Positions 1 through 5,601 of a stretch of 5,601 bases of DNA are shown piece by piece; the stretch's first letter is position 1; each line of letters opens with the position of its first letter. The notes beneath the pieces are model-generated. The model was not told the DNA's origin. It saw nothing but the letters and a program-made list of their open reading frames with translations, and made no database searches. A program made the position numbers and the translations under genes. The DNA is taken from assembly GCA_017550055.1 (NCBI GenBank), contig JAFYMM010000006.1:1-5601 (forward strand), given 5' to 3'. This DNA comes from Paludibacteraceae bacterium. Lineage in GTDB: Bacteria > Bacteroidota > Bacteroidia > Bacteroidales > Paludibacteraceae.

Positions 1-353
1 CCTGTATCGTATTTGACAAATACCCCCAACGCACTCGATTCGACACACAATCGACCCTCCTCATCATACACATTATTATTACGATAGCCATACGAAGGAT
101 TCACCTCATACACCCATGTCTTAACCTTCACTTTTTCGCCATACTTTGGCATTCTTATAATATGTATATCTCTTTGCGAGAGAAACATACCTCCATTGAT
201 TTGCTTAAAATAAGCATCCAATTCAGGCTCCGTATCTAACTGAAATATACTACAATCCTGCAAATAATCAATCAACGAACGTAGTTTCAGACAACCCTTA
301 CGACCCAAATCACTCGTCGCAACTACTTTATCTAATTCAAATTTACCATTCAT
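1..353 (-). CDS. Acyl-ACP thioesterase-like protein, N-terminal 117 residues (3' end outside window)
   Basis: The frame is open from ATG at 353-351 to the window edge, giving 117 residues and no stop. It begins MNGKFELDKVVATSDLGRKG. The pattern is that of the N-terminal hotdog domain of bacterial acyl-ACP thioesterases (FatA/FatB-like). An early strand is followed by a helix LRSLIDYLQDCS (residues 25-36), then GGMFLSQRDIHIIRMPKYGEKV (54-75; the family's 'W.L.R..I.I..yP..ge.v' block), TWVYEV (79-84), the NPSYGYRNNNVYDEEGRL block (85-102) and ESSALGVFV (105-113). Members hydrolyse acyl-ACP in the cytosol to release free fatty acids. Bacterial members are about 240-250 residues, so roughly half is visible, and the catalytic residues of the second hotdog domain would lie outside the window. 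There is no signal peptide or membrane segment. The start is supported by an A-rich AAAAAAG just upstream, typical of Bacteroidota. It could instead be another hotdog thioesterase of the same superfamily. Confidence 0.83.
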   Translation of the reverse strand, partial: MNGKFELDKVVATSDLGRKGCLKLRSLIDYLQDCSIFQLDTEPELDAYFKQINGGMFLSQRDIHIIRMPKYGEKVKVKTWVYEVNPSYGYRNNNVYDEEGRLCVESSALGVFVKYDT

Positions 354-361
354 ACTTTTTT

Positions 362-393
362 AATTCACAATGCACAATTCATAATTCATAATT
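362..393. repeat. Degenerate 7-bp tandem repeat (about 4.5 units)
   Basis: On the + strand, AATT is followed by four contiguous heptamers: CACAATG, CACAATT, CATAATT, CATAATT. On the coding strand of the flanking genes the units read AATTATG/AATTGTG. The array ends 8 bases before the thioesterase start codon, so it lies in that gene's leader or translation-initiation region. Only T/C and G/T differences separate the units. No function is evident from the sequence. Confidence 0.65.
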
Positions 394-456
394 TCATGTT
401 ATCCATAAGCAAAAAAATACGCATAAAACAAAATTCATGGTCTCATGTTTTCATGT
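392..456. repeat. 8-bp CATG-containing repeats: three tandem units plus one detached copy
   Basis: Three contiguous octamers lie at 433-456 (+ strand): ATTCATGG, TCTCATGT, TTTCATGT. An exact copy of the last unit, TTTCATGT, occurs at 392-399, abutting the heptamer array. All share the core TCATG. Between the copies is AT-rich sequence with no other structure (400-432). The repeats fill most of the gap between the HD gene stop and the thioesterase start. I see no flanking inverted repeats or target duplications that would make this a mobile element. Confidence 0.5.
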
Positions 457-467
457 CTAAAAAAAAA

Positions 468-1061
468 CTATTTCGTAACCTCCAACAATGCCGAAGCCAA
501 TCCATCGGCAGCCATCAACACAGCCAATAGCGGACATTGCTCTTTTGCAGCATTCAAATTCGCCTTTGCCTCAGCACTCTGAAATGCCAACTCCCACGCT
601 GCCATGTGCCAACGAATAGCCATCATCTCGTCCTTCGTAAGCGGGAAACCCAAAGTCAACAACATAATCACCGACTTCTCGCCATGACCAAGAGGAAATT
701 TCGAATAATCAACACCATACGCATCTTGTTCAACCCACACACCATTCACTTTTCGATTTTTCTTTTCGATTTTATACACATTAGTCTTGCATAAATCATG
801 CAACAAGGTTACCACAGCAATACTCTCATCGCTCAAACGCTCAGCCAATTCTGGTTTCATCTCTACCATCACTTTTTTCACTCTCATTGCCACATTATAC
901 ACATTCAACGAATGTTCTGCCAATCCACCTGGATAATTACCATGAAACGCTGTCGATGCTGGAGCTGTAAAATAATCCGACTTACTCTCTAAATACTCTA
1001 CCACCTTATCAATTCTCTCACGCTCTGTAGCTTTCAACAATTCAACAATCTTTGCTTTCAT
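468..1061 (-). CDS. Stand-alone HD-domain metal-dependent phosphohydrolase
   Basis: This is a complete 197-residue gene (ATG to TAG). The HD-superfamily metal-site pattern is visible in order: FHGNYPGGLAEHS (H40, H50), LLHDLCK (H88-D89, K92), PLGHGEKS (H126, E128), IRWHMAAW (H152) and LMAADGLAS (D186). The 'GGL.EHSl.V' and 'GHGEkS' blocks resemble the C-terminal HD half of YhaM-type 3'-5' exoribonucleases, but the OB-fold nucleic-acid-binding domain of those enzymes is absent. Similar stand-alone HD hydrolases occur widely. By family it should be a soluble cytosolic phosphomonoesterase or phosphodiesterase using divalent metals; the substrate (nucleotide, RNA end or other) cannot be read from the sequence. 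There is no signal peptide or transmembrane segment. It is the first gene after the promoter at 1111-1140 and is followed by the thioesterase gene after 114 bases. The start fits the promoter, with a predicted leader of about 40-45 bases. Confidence 0.87.
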   Translation of the reverse strand: MKAKIVELLKATERERIDKVVEYLESKSDYFTAPASTAFHGNYPGGLAEHSLNVYNVAMRVKKVMVEMKPELAERLSDESIAVVTLLHDLCKTNVYKIEKKNRKVNGVWVEQDAYGVDYSKFPLGHGEKSVIMLLTLGFPLTKDEMMAIRWHMAAWELAFQSAEAKANLNAAKEQCPLLAVLMAADGLASALLEVTK

Positions 1062-1110
1062 AACTATATCAATTTATATAAACAAATTACACTATAAAAA
1101 AACAACCTTG
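1062..1110 (-). other. AU-rich 5' leader of the HD gene, no Shine-Dalgarno
   Basis: This is the region between the -7 element and the ATG. Read on the minus strand it is T-rich and then A/T-rich, with no GGAGG-like sequence within 15 bases of the start, as is usual in Bacteroidota. An imperfect AT-only palindrome (TATAT, 6 bases, ATATA; 1065-1080) sits just before the start codon. In DNA this AT-rich it is probably chance. Confidence 0.4.
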
Positions 1111-1140
1111 CAAAGTTACCAAAAAACTTTCACCCACCAA
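1111..1140 (-). promoter_or_regulatory. Bacteroidota-type primary sigma promoter for the HD gene
   Basis: On the minus strand a perfect -7 element TAACTTTG (1118-1111; consensus TAnnTTTG) is preceded, after exactly 19 bases, by TTG (1140-1138), the -33 element of Bacteroides promoters. It lies downstream of the terminator of the previous unit and about 50 bases before the HD gene start, which is where a promoter for that gene should be. The start of transcription is expected near 1103-1106 (inference). Confidence 0.75.
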
Positions 1141-1173
1141 CACTTCCCAGCCTAAAATTTTCCACATTTACAT

Positions 1174-1212
1174 AAAAAAAAGATCTTGCTACATAAATAT
1201 AAGCAAGATCTT
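1174..1212 (-). terminator. Rho-independent terminator after the SRPBCC gene
   Basis: A perfect 11-bp inverted repeat (AAGATCTTGCT at 1180-1190 and AGCAAGATCTT at 1202-1212) has an 11-base loop. Read on the minus strand, the 3' arm runs straight into further T residues (1179-1174), giving eight consecutive T from the end of the stem. It begins 20 bases after the stop of the SRPBCC gene. On the + strand there is no T-run, so it should work only for minus-strand transcripts. The stem is AT-rich but fully paired. Confidence 0.87.
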
Positions 1213-1232
1213 CTAAACATAATGATATAATA

Positions 1233-1655
1233 CTATCGATTTACAACCATGGCAATCATATCAGCCATACGCTCAATGCCGTCATCTAATTTATTACCTA
1301 TCATTGGTTTAAGCATAAACGGAATATCAGCCTTAAGCGTCAACTTCATACGAGTATCATAATCAGCCACACCTACGAGTTGAATCCAAAAATTAAACTG
1401 AATAGGAAAATTATCTGCTCCAAATTTCAACATCTTAGGAGTTTCATAATCAACAATACGCAACACTACTTGCCCTATTGGGTCAACTGTGAATGACACC
1501 GAATCAGGCGTAAAACTCAAATCTTTAATCTTATCTTTATGCTCTGCTGGTAATGCCGCAGCATACTTCTCCAACTGAGTCAAATCGCTCAACATAGCAT
1601 AAATCTCTGCCTGTGGCTTAAATAACTGTTTTTGTTTACTCTCGTAAGTATTCAT
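1233..1655 (-). CDS. SRPBCC-fold (START/polyketide-cyclase-like) protein of unknown ligand
   Basis: This is a complete 140-residue gene (ATG to TAG). The order of elements fits the small helix-grip SRPBCC fold: a first strand YESKQKQLF (4-12), the helical stretch PQAEIYAMLSDLTQLEKYAAALP (14-36), a run of alternating strands (LSFTPDSVSFTVDPIGQVVLRIVDYETPKMLKF, then FNFWIQLVGV and TRMKLTLKADIP), and a C-terminal amphipathic helix IGNKLDDGIERMADMIAMV (119-137). Proteins of this fold bind hydrophobic ligands in a deep cavity or act as binding modules; nothing here identifies a ligand or catalysis. It appears cytosolic, with no signal peptide. It is the last gene of the unit, 38 bases after aroK and 20 bases before the terminator. 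The start is preceded by an A-rich AAATAAAG and the gap has no promoter-like motif. The fold assignment is from pattern only. The neighbours do not reveal a role. Confidence 0.8.
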   Translation of the reverse strand: MNTYESKQKQLFKPQAEIYAMLSDLTQLEKYAAALPAEHKDKIKDLSFTPDSVSFTVDPIGQVVLRIVDYETPKMLKFGADNFPIQFNFWIQLVGVADYDTRMKLTLKADIPFMLKPMIGNKLDDGIERMADMIAMVVNR

Positions 1656-1693
1656 CTTTATTTGGTTATTAATTTAATATTTCTCTCTATTTT

Positions 1694-2212
1694 TCACAGA
1701 ATATACCCATGGTCTGTTAAAGCAATTTTTAGCTCATCCAAATCCATTTCTACTGCATTCCAAACATACTGCGCTTTAAGATAAAATTTTTCTCGTTCAG
1801 CAAGGTGTTCTGCAACAAATACTTCTAATTCATCCTTAGTTTTATTTGCGACTATAGGTCTTTTGGCTTGCGAACGCATTATTCGCTCCACCAACACACC
1901 TATATTACACTGCAAATAAATAGTGTACCCTGCAGAATTCATCTGCTCCATATTATCAAAAAAGCAAGGCGTACCACCACCTACCGATACTACAACATCC
2001 TCCATACACATTATCTCTTGCAACATATTTCTCTCTCTCCGACGAAATCCATCTTCCCCAATTTCGGCAAACATATCTGAGATTTTAGTATGAAATCGTT
2101 GCTCTATACGCCAATCCAAATCAATATGTTCAATACCATACTGACGAGCTAAAATACGACCTACCGTCGTCTTGCCCGACCCCATATATCCTATCAAAAA
2201 TATTGGACGCAT
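1694..2212 (-). CDS. aroK: Shikimate kinase
   Basis: This cytosolic enzyme phosphorylates shikimate with ATP to give shikimate 3-phosphate, the fifth step of chorismate and aromatic amino-acid synthesis. The 172-residue length is normal for the family. Visible motifs in order: Walker A GYMGSGKT (8-15), the shikimate/Mg-site DLD (31-33, with D33 in the substrate-binding position), GEDGFRRRE (52-60, with R57 and E60 matching the conserved FRxxE), the glycine-rich SVGGG (76-80), the lid arginine in KRPI (R118), and the late conserved arginine in LAEREKFYLKAQY (R140). All key residues are present, so the enzyme should be active. The gene starts 32 bases after fbp and ends 38 bases before the SRPBCC gene, consistent with co-transcription. 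The ATG start is secure because the P-loop follows at the usual distance. aroK and aroL cannot be told apart here; aroK is the usual name for a single copy. Confidence 0.96.
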   Translation of the reverse strand: MRPIFLIGYMGSGKTTVGRILARQYGIEHIDLDWRIEQRFHTKISDMFAEIGEDGFRRRERNMLQEIMCMEDVVVSVGGGTPCFFDNMEQMNSAGYTIYLQCNIGVLVERIMRSQAKRPIVANKTKDELEVFVAEHLAEREKFYLKAQYVWNAVEMDLDELKIALTDHGYIL

Positions 2213-2244
2213 CTTTTATGATAAACATTAAATTTGTCTATCGA

Positions 2245-4188
2245 CTATTTTATTCTAAGTTTATACACATCCAATAAGCGTTTCAAATCTTCAACTTGTT
2301 GACGAAGTTGACGTCCTCTATCTGTATCGCGCACCATCATTCGTTTGGTATCAAACTCAACAAGGAATCGTGTACCTTTAATATCCACACCTTGTTCGAT
2401 TGCTTTTTGACGAGATTCAAATGGTTCGTGTTGAACAAGTTGCATTCCGTGAGAGTTAAACACAAGAGTATAGCCTGCAATACCTGTTTCATCATGATAA
2501 GGGCGTGAAAAACCACCATCAATTACAAGCACTTTACCATCGGCACGCACAGGACTTTCGCCTTTGATTGTCTTAACTGGCACATGACCATTGATAATAT
2601 GACGATGTTCGCCTATTACACCAAATTCGTCAAGAATACAATCGCATATAGCCGAATCATTGCGAAGTTTATAATATGGACCTTGTATCTCTTTTTGTGG
2701 CACCTTGTCGCTAAGAAGATAGCGTTCAAAATTTGCCATTTGGTGTTTGTCAAACGAAGGAGAATCTGGTCCTGCCCACCAATACCACATGTAGTCAAGT
2801 GCAGTTTGATACTCTTCTCTATCCTTACATGGAAGACATGCAATACGTACAAGTCGATCCACTTCATCAAGATAAGGTTTTCCAGAAAGAGTTTTTCCAC
2901 AAATATTTATTTCACGGAACGAACCATCTTCATTCATCGGAACTGAAGCATGGAACAACAAATTGCCGTTGCACACAAGATACATACTACCTTTATCAAG
3001 CAAAAGACGAAGGTGCTGTGCAAGTTTTTGACTCGCTGCAAATGATTGACATAGTTTGTTCATCACATCACGTTCGCCAGCTGTAAGTTCGTATGGATTC
3101 TCTTTAGATACGGTAGGAAAGATAGGATCTTTCATTGGATACTCTACGCCATCAATAGTAACCACACCTCGCTCTTGATCAACAAGATGAAGTCTATCAC
3201 GGAATCCCATATTCCACTCTGGATTACGTTCGAAAAGCGAATGCTCTAATTTCCACTGTATAATAGAGATTGCTTTATGCATTTGCGAAATAAGACGCAC
3301 ATTGCGCTCGTCATAATTTACGTCTGCGTATTTAAGTTTTGGTATGTATGGTGTACATGGGTCATTTTCGTACACCTCCATTGCAAAGGTTGCAAGTGGA
3401 ATCATATTGATACCATAACCATCTTCAAGCGTATTAAGGTTGGCATATCTCAACGATAAACGAATAACTGTAGCAATACAAGTTTCGTTACCTGCAGCTG
3501 CACCCATCCACACCAAGTCGTGATTACCCCATTGGATATCTACATCATGATACTGACCTATTTGGTCGAGAATAAGGTGCGCTCCTGGTCCACGGTCATA
3601 AATATCACCAACAAGATGAAGACGGTCAATTACAAGGCGCTGAATGAGCGTACACATTGCAACTATAAACGCATCCGAACGTCCATTATCAATAATACTA
3701 CGGAGAATTGCATGAACATAAGCTGTCTTATTTTCATCGTCTTCACTTTCGTGCATCAACTCTTGAATGATATAAGAAAATGCCTCTGGCAATGTTTTGC
3801 GCACCTTCGAACGTGTATATTTAGATGACACTGCACGACATATGCGCACCAAACGAATAAGCGTGATATTATACCATTCATCGAGATTATCTTCCTCCGA
3901 CTTAACAATCTCAAGACGTTCTTTTGGATAGTAAATGAGCGTACAAAGGTCGTGTTTCTCTTTCTCTCTAAGCTCTTTACCGAATTCATCGTTCACCTTA
4001 CGCACTACTGCCCCACTCGCATTGCGAATTACATGGTCAAATGCTTCATGTTCTCCATGAATATCCGAAAGAAAATGTTCTGTACCTTTTGGCAAACTCA
4101 AAATCGCCTCAAGATTTATAATCTCAGTAGCTGCTGCTTCTATTGTAGGAAATGCTTTCCCTAAAAGCTCTAAATAACGTTTTTCCAT
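2245..4188 (-). CDS. fbp: Fructose-1,6-bisphosphatase, class III
   Basis: This enzyme hydrolyses fructose 1,6-bisphosphate to fructose 6-phosphate, the committed step of gluconeogenesis, in the cytosol. The 647-residue protein matches the class III (Firmicutes/Bacteroidetes) family; the Bacillus subtilis enzyme is about 670. It carries the metallophosphoesterase metal-site blocks: SDIHGEHEAF (D42, H44), VGDIYDRGPG (D195, D198, R199), WGNHDLVWMG (N222, H223, D224), LLFHASVP (H413) and INGHVPVK (H535). The highly conserved family opening NLEAILSLPKGTEHFL lies at 25-40. The C-terminus ends in a charged helix (RGRQLRQQVEDLKRLLDVY). In B. subtilis this class depends on Mn2+ and is activated by phosphoenolpyruvate; no regulatory site can be read here. 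The ATG is preceded by an A-rich stretch without Shine-Dalgarno. It lies 32 bases after malQ and 32 bases before aroK. The frame is intact throughout. The many short open frames on the opposite strand lack any family signature. Confidence 0.97.
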   Translation of the reverse strand: MEKRYLELLGKAFPTIEAAATEIINLEAILSLPKGTEHFLSDIHGEHEAFDHVIRNASGAVVRKVNDEFGKELREKEKHDLCTLIYYPKERLEIVKSEEDNLDEWYNITLIRLVRICRAVSSKYTRSKVRKTLPEAFSYIIQELMHESEDDENKTAYVHAILRSIIDNGRSDAFIVAMCTLIQRLVIDRLHLVGDIYDRGPGAHLILDQIGQYHDVDIQWGNHDLVWMGAAAGNETCIATVIRLSLRYANLNTLEDGYGINMIPLATFAMEVYENDPCTPYIPKLKYADVNYDERNVRLISQMHKAISIIQWKLEHSLFERNPEWNMGFRDRLHLVDQERGVVTIDGVEYPMKDPIFPTVSKENPYELTAGERDVMNKLCQSFAASQKLAQHLRLLLDKGSMYLVCNGNLLFHASVPMNEDGSFREINICGKTLSGKPYLDEVDRLVRIACLPCKDREEYQTALDYMWYWWAGPDSPSFDKHQMANFERYLLSDKVPQKEIQGPYYKLRNDSAICDCILDEFGVIGEHRHIINGHVPVKTIKGESPVRADGKVLVIDGGFSRPYHDETGIAGYTLVFNSHGMQLVQHEPFESRQKAIEQGVDIKGTRFLVEFDTKRMMVRDTDRGRQLRQQVEDLKRLLDVYKLRIK

Positions 4189-4220
4189 AGTATTATTTTA
4201 TAAGGTATTAGTCAATTTTT

Positions 4221-5601
4221 TTATCTTCCAGCTTGTTTTATATAATTGCGAAGAGTATCATTAAATTCGTTTTCATTCATCAAATCTTCAAGGTTGATGT
4301 GCATACGATAACGCCAGCTATGATATGAATTTGATGGCACATTTATACGCTCTGCCTCTGGATTATCACGACGCAATGCTGGCGAAATACTCATCAAATC
4401 TTGCCATTGGAATATCGACCACATTGCAGGCGAATAGAGATGTTGCAACAATATATCACGACAAACCCACCATTCGCAGAAGTAAGGAGCATCGCCCCAA
4501 TGTCCGAGCTCGTGATTATAGAAACGTTGTGTCACTTCTCTATCTTCTTCCCACCAACCACGTATTGTACTCATATCGTGAGTTGAAGGTGTAACTACCG
4601 ACAAATAAGGAGCATCTGCTGGATGGAAGAACTCTATCTTATCTGTTTTTGGTGCACGTTGAATTTCAAGACTTAAAATAGACAATTCGTTCATCACTGC
4701 TGTAACGCAATGTGTCATCATACCCAAGTCCTCGCCACAAATCAACATATTCGATGCGGCTTTCAATGCAGGCAGTTTTCTCATACCTGATTTATACCAG
4801 TGTGCATCCTGACGACGATAGAAATATTCAACATAAAGTTCTTCAAACACACGTTTTTGATGATCATTCAATGCTGCAAATGTCGACAATGTCTGCATGC
4901 CATAACGTGGATAATATTGACGTCCTTCGCTACCTTCTACTTCGAAAAGTAACACATTCGAAATCAAATCGAACAAACCATATTTCACTCGTTCCGAAAT
5001 CTCACCACGAAGATAACGTTTTTCTACCTCTGTTTGGTTTGCCCAATCTGGAAGTATACGCCATGCAAATCCATATTCGATATACAAGCAGTTATCTTTC
5101 ACCCATTGTGCCTCATCGCCAAAGTTTTCCCAAAGGATATGGTCTGTGATATATGGTTTTGTAAATCTCTCATAATCAAACCATACTCCACGCGATTCAA
5201 ATTCATCTACATACAAAGGAATTGATGGATTCAAATATCCCATAATACCCTCTTGATGTTTTCTCGGAATTTGCCAAATACGGAAGAATCCTAATATGTG
5301 GTCAATACGGAATGTATCAAAGTAGCGAGCCATTTGCTCGAAACGTTTTTTCCACCAATCAAAATCAGTACGCTCTATCGCATCCCAATTATATGTTGGC
5401 AATTCCCAATTTTGTCCTTTAATAGCAAACATATCAGGTGGAGCACCTGCCGCCATATCCATATTGAATAATTCAGGAGAAACCCAAGTGTCAACTGAAT
5501 TGCGATTTACGCCAATAGGAATATCTCCTTTCACCACAATACCATGTGCATGAGCATATTCTACTGCCTCACGCAATTGCAAATGCAATTGGTACTGACA
5601 A
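4221..5601 (-). CDS. malQ: 4-alpha-glucanotransferase (amylomaltase, GH77), C-terminal 459 residues (5' end outside window)
   Basis: MalQ transfers alpha-1,4-glucan segments between maltodextrins and releases glucose, feeding glycogen and maltose metabolism in the cytosol. The frame is open to the right edge. The TTG at 5588-5586 is an internal leucine, because the homologous sequence continues upstream as CQYQ before LHLQLREAVEYAHAHG. The GH77 catalytic triad is complete: nucleophile D in FRIDHILGFF (codon 5303-5301), acid/base E in ICGEDLG (4733-4731) and the third carboxylate D in PSTHDMSTIRGWW (4577-4575). Other family blocks are KGDIPIGVNRNSVDTW, AGAPPD, KGQNW, and the terminal WRYRMH and QAGR. 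Bacteroides/Prevotella homologues are about 900 residues, with two N-terminal starch-binding CBM20 modules and an interrupted GH77 domain, so about half is visible here. Stop TAA is at 4223-4221, 32 bases before fbp, with no terminator between them. It is therefore probably the upstream gene of the fbp-aroK-SRPBCC unit. Confidence 0.96.
   Translation of the reverse strand, partial: CQYQLHLQLREAVEYAHAHGIVVKGDIPIGVNRNSVDTWVSPELFNMDMAAGAPPDMFAIKGQNWELPTYNWDAIERTDFDWWKKRFEQMARYFDTFRIDHILGFFRIWQIPRKHQEGIMGYLNPSIPLYVDEFESRGVWFDYERFTKPYITDHILWENFGDEAQWVKDNCLYIEYGFAWRILPDWANQTEVEKRYLRGEISERVKYGLFDLISNVLLFEVEGSEGRQYYPRYGMQTLSTFAALNDHQKRVFEELYVEYFYRRQDAHWYKSGMRKLPALKAASNMLICGEDLGMMTHCVTAVMNELSILSLEIQRAPKTDKIEFFHPADAPYLSVVTPSTHDMSTIRGWWEEDREVTQRFYNHELGHWGDAPYFCEWWVCRDILLQHLYSPAMWSIFQWQDLMSISPALRRDNPEAERINVPSNSYHSWRYRMHINLEDLMNENEFNDTLRNYIKQAGR

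Noticed and set aside
400..432. Promoter for the thioesterase within the gap (near-matches GAATTTTG and TTTTTTTG on the minus strand)
   Set aside because: Each has only a partial -7 match and none has a TTG at 19-21 bases upstream.
459..509. Possible terminator of the HD gene: a GCCGA/TCGGC hairpin (490-509) and nine T after the stop
   Set aside because: The stem is only 5 bp, lies inside the coding region and is separated from the T-run by more than 20 bases, so it does not fit an intrinsic terminator.
537..992. Open reading frames on the + strand opposite the HD gene (537-794 and 798-992)
   Set aside because: They are antisense to a well-supported gene and their translations are low-complexity, rich in H, I, L and S, with no domain pattern. 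They are shadows.
1065..1080. Imperfect palindrome TATAT-6-ATATA before the HD start codon as an operator or hairpin
   Set aside because: It consists almost wholly of A and T in very AT-rich DNA, and the stem would be too weak. Chance is sufficient.
2229..2236. TAAATTTG on the + strand in the fbp-aroK gap, matching the -7 consensus
   Set aside because: The nearest upstream TTG is 23 bases away instead of about 19-21, and it would drive transcription antisense to aroK's neighbour with no gene on that strand.
2584..3086. Overlapping + strand open frames opposite fbp
   Set aside because: The class III Fbp frame is intact here with conserved motifs. The opposite-strand frames lack any family signature.
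4712..5149. A 145-codon + strand open frame opposite malQ
   Set aside because: It is antisense to conserved GH77 sequence including the acid/base glutamate block, and its composition is not protein-like.
5586..5588. TTG at this position as the start of malQ
   Set aside because: The open frame and family-like sequence continue upstream to the window edge, and the GH77 domain would be cut in the middle. It is an internal leucine codon.

Overview
The window looks like ordinary chromosomal DNA of a member of the Bacteroidota, most likely Bacteroidales. The evidence is a good Bacteroidota-type promoter (TAnnTTTG at -7 with TTG 19 bases upstream), A-rich start regions without Shine-Dalgarno sequences, AT-rich intergenic DNA, a class III (Firmicutes/Bacteroidetes-type) fructose-1,6-bisphosphatase, and a MalQ of the kind common in Bacteroides and Prevotella. 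I did not identify a species. Every gene lies on the minus strand, so the window reads from right to left.

Right to left, the layout is as follows. The C-terminal half of the 4-alpha-glucanotransferase malQ (4221-5601, start outside the window) is followed by the complete class III fructose-1,6-bisphosphatase fbp (2245-4188), shikimate kinase aroK (1694-2212) and a small SRPBCC-fold protein of unknown ligand (1233-1655). The three gaps are only 32, 32 and 38 bases, and none contains a recognisable promoter. A perfect 11-bp hairpin with a T-run (about 1174-1212) lies 20 bases after the last stop. I read these four genes as one transcription unit ending at that terminator.

A second unit starts at the promoter at 1111-1140. 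It carries a stand-alone HD-domain metal-dependent phosphohydrolase (468-1061) and then the start of an acyl-ACP thioesterase-like gene (1-353, running off the left edge). The 114-base gap between these two genes has no clear terminator or promoter. It is filled with short degenerate tandem repeats of period 7 and period 8.

Functionally, MalQ (maltodextrin/glycogen metabolism), Fbp (gluconeogenesis) and AroK (aromatic amino-acid precursor synthesis) are core carbon metabolism. The thioesterase belongs to fatty-acid release. The HD and SRPBCC proteins are the only functional unknowns. I see no mobile element, CRISPR array, tRNA, rRNA, defence system or clearly new system. The most notable non-coding items are the microrepeats in front of the thioesterase gene and the clean promoter/terminator pair between the two units.
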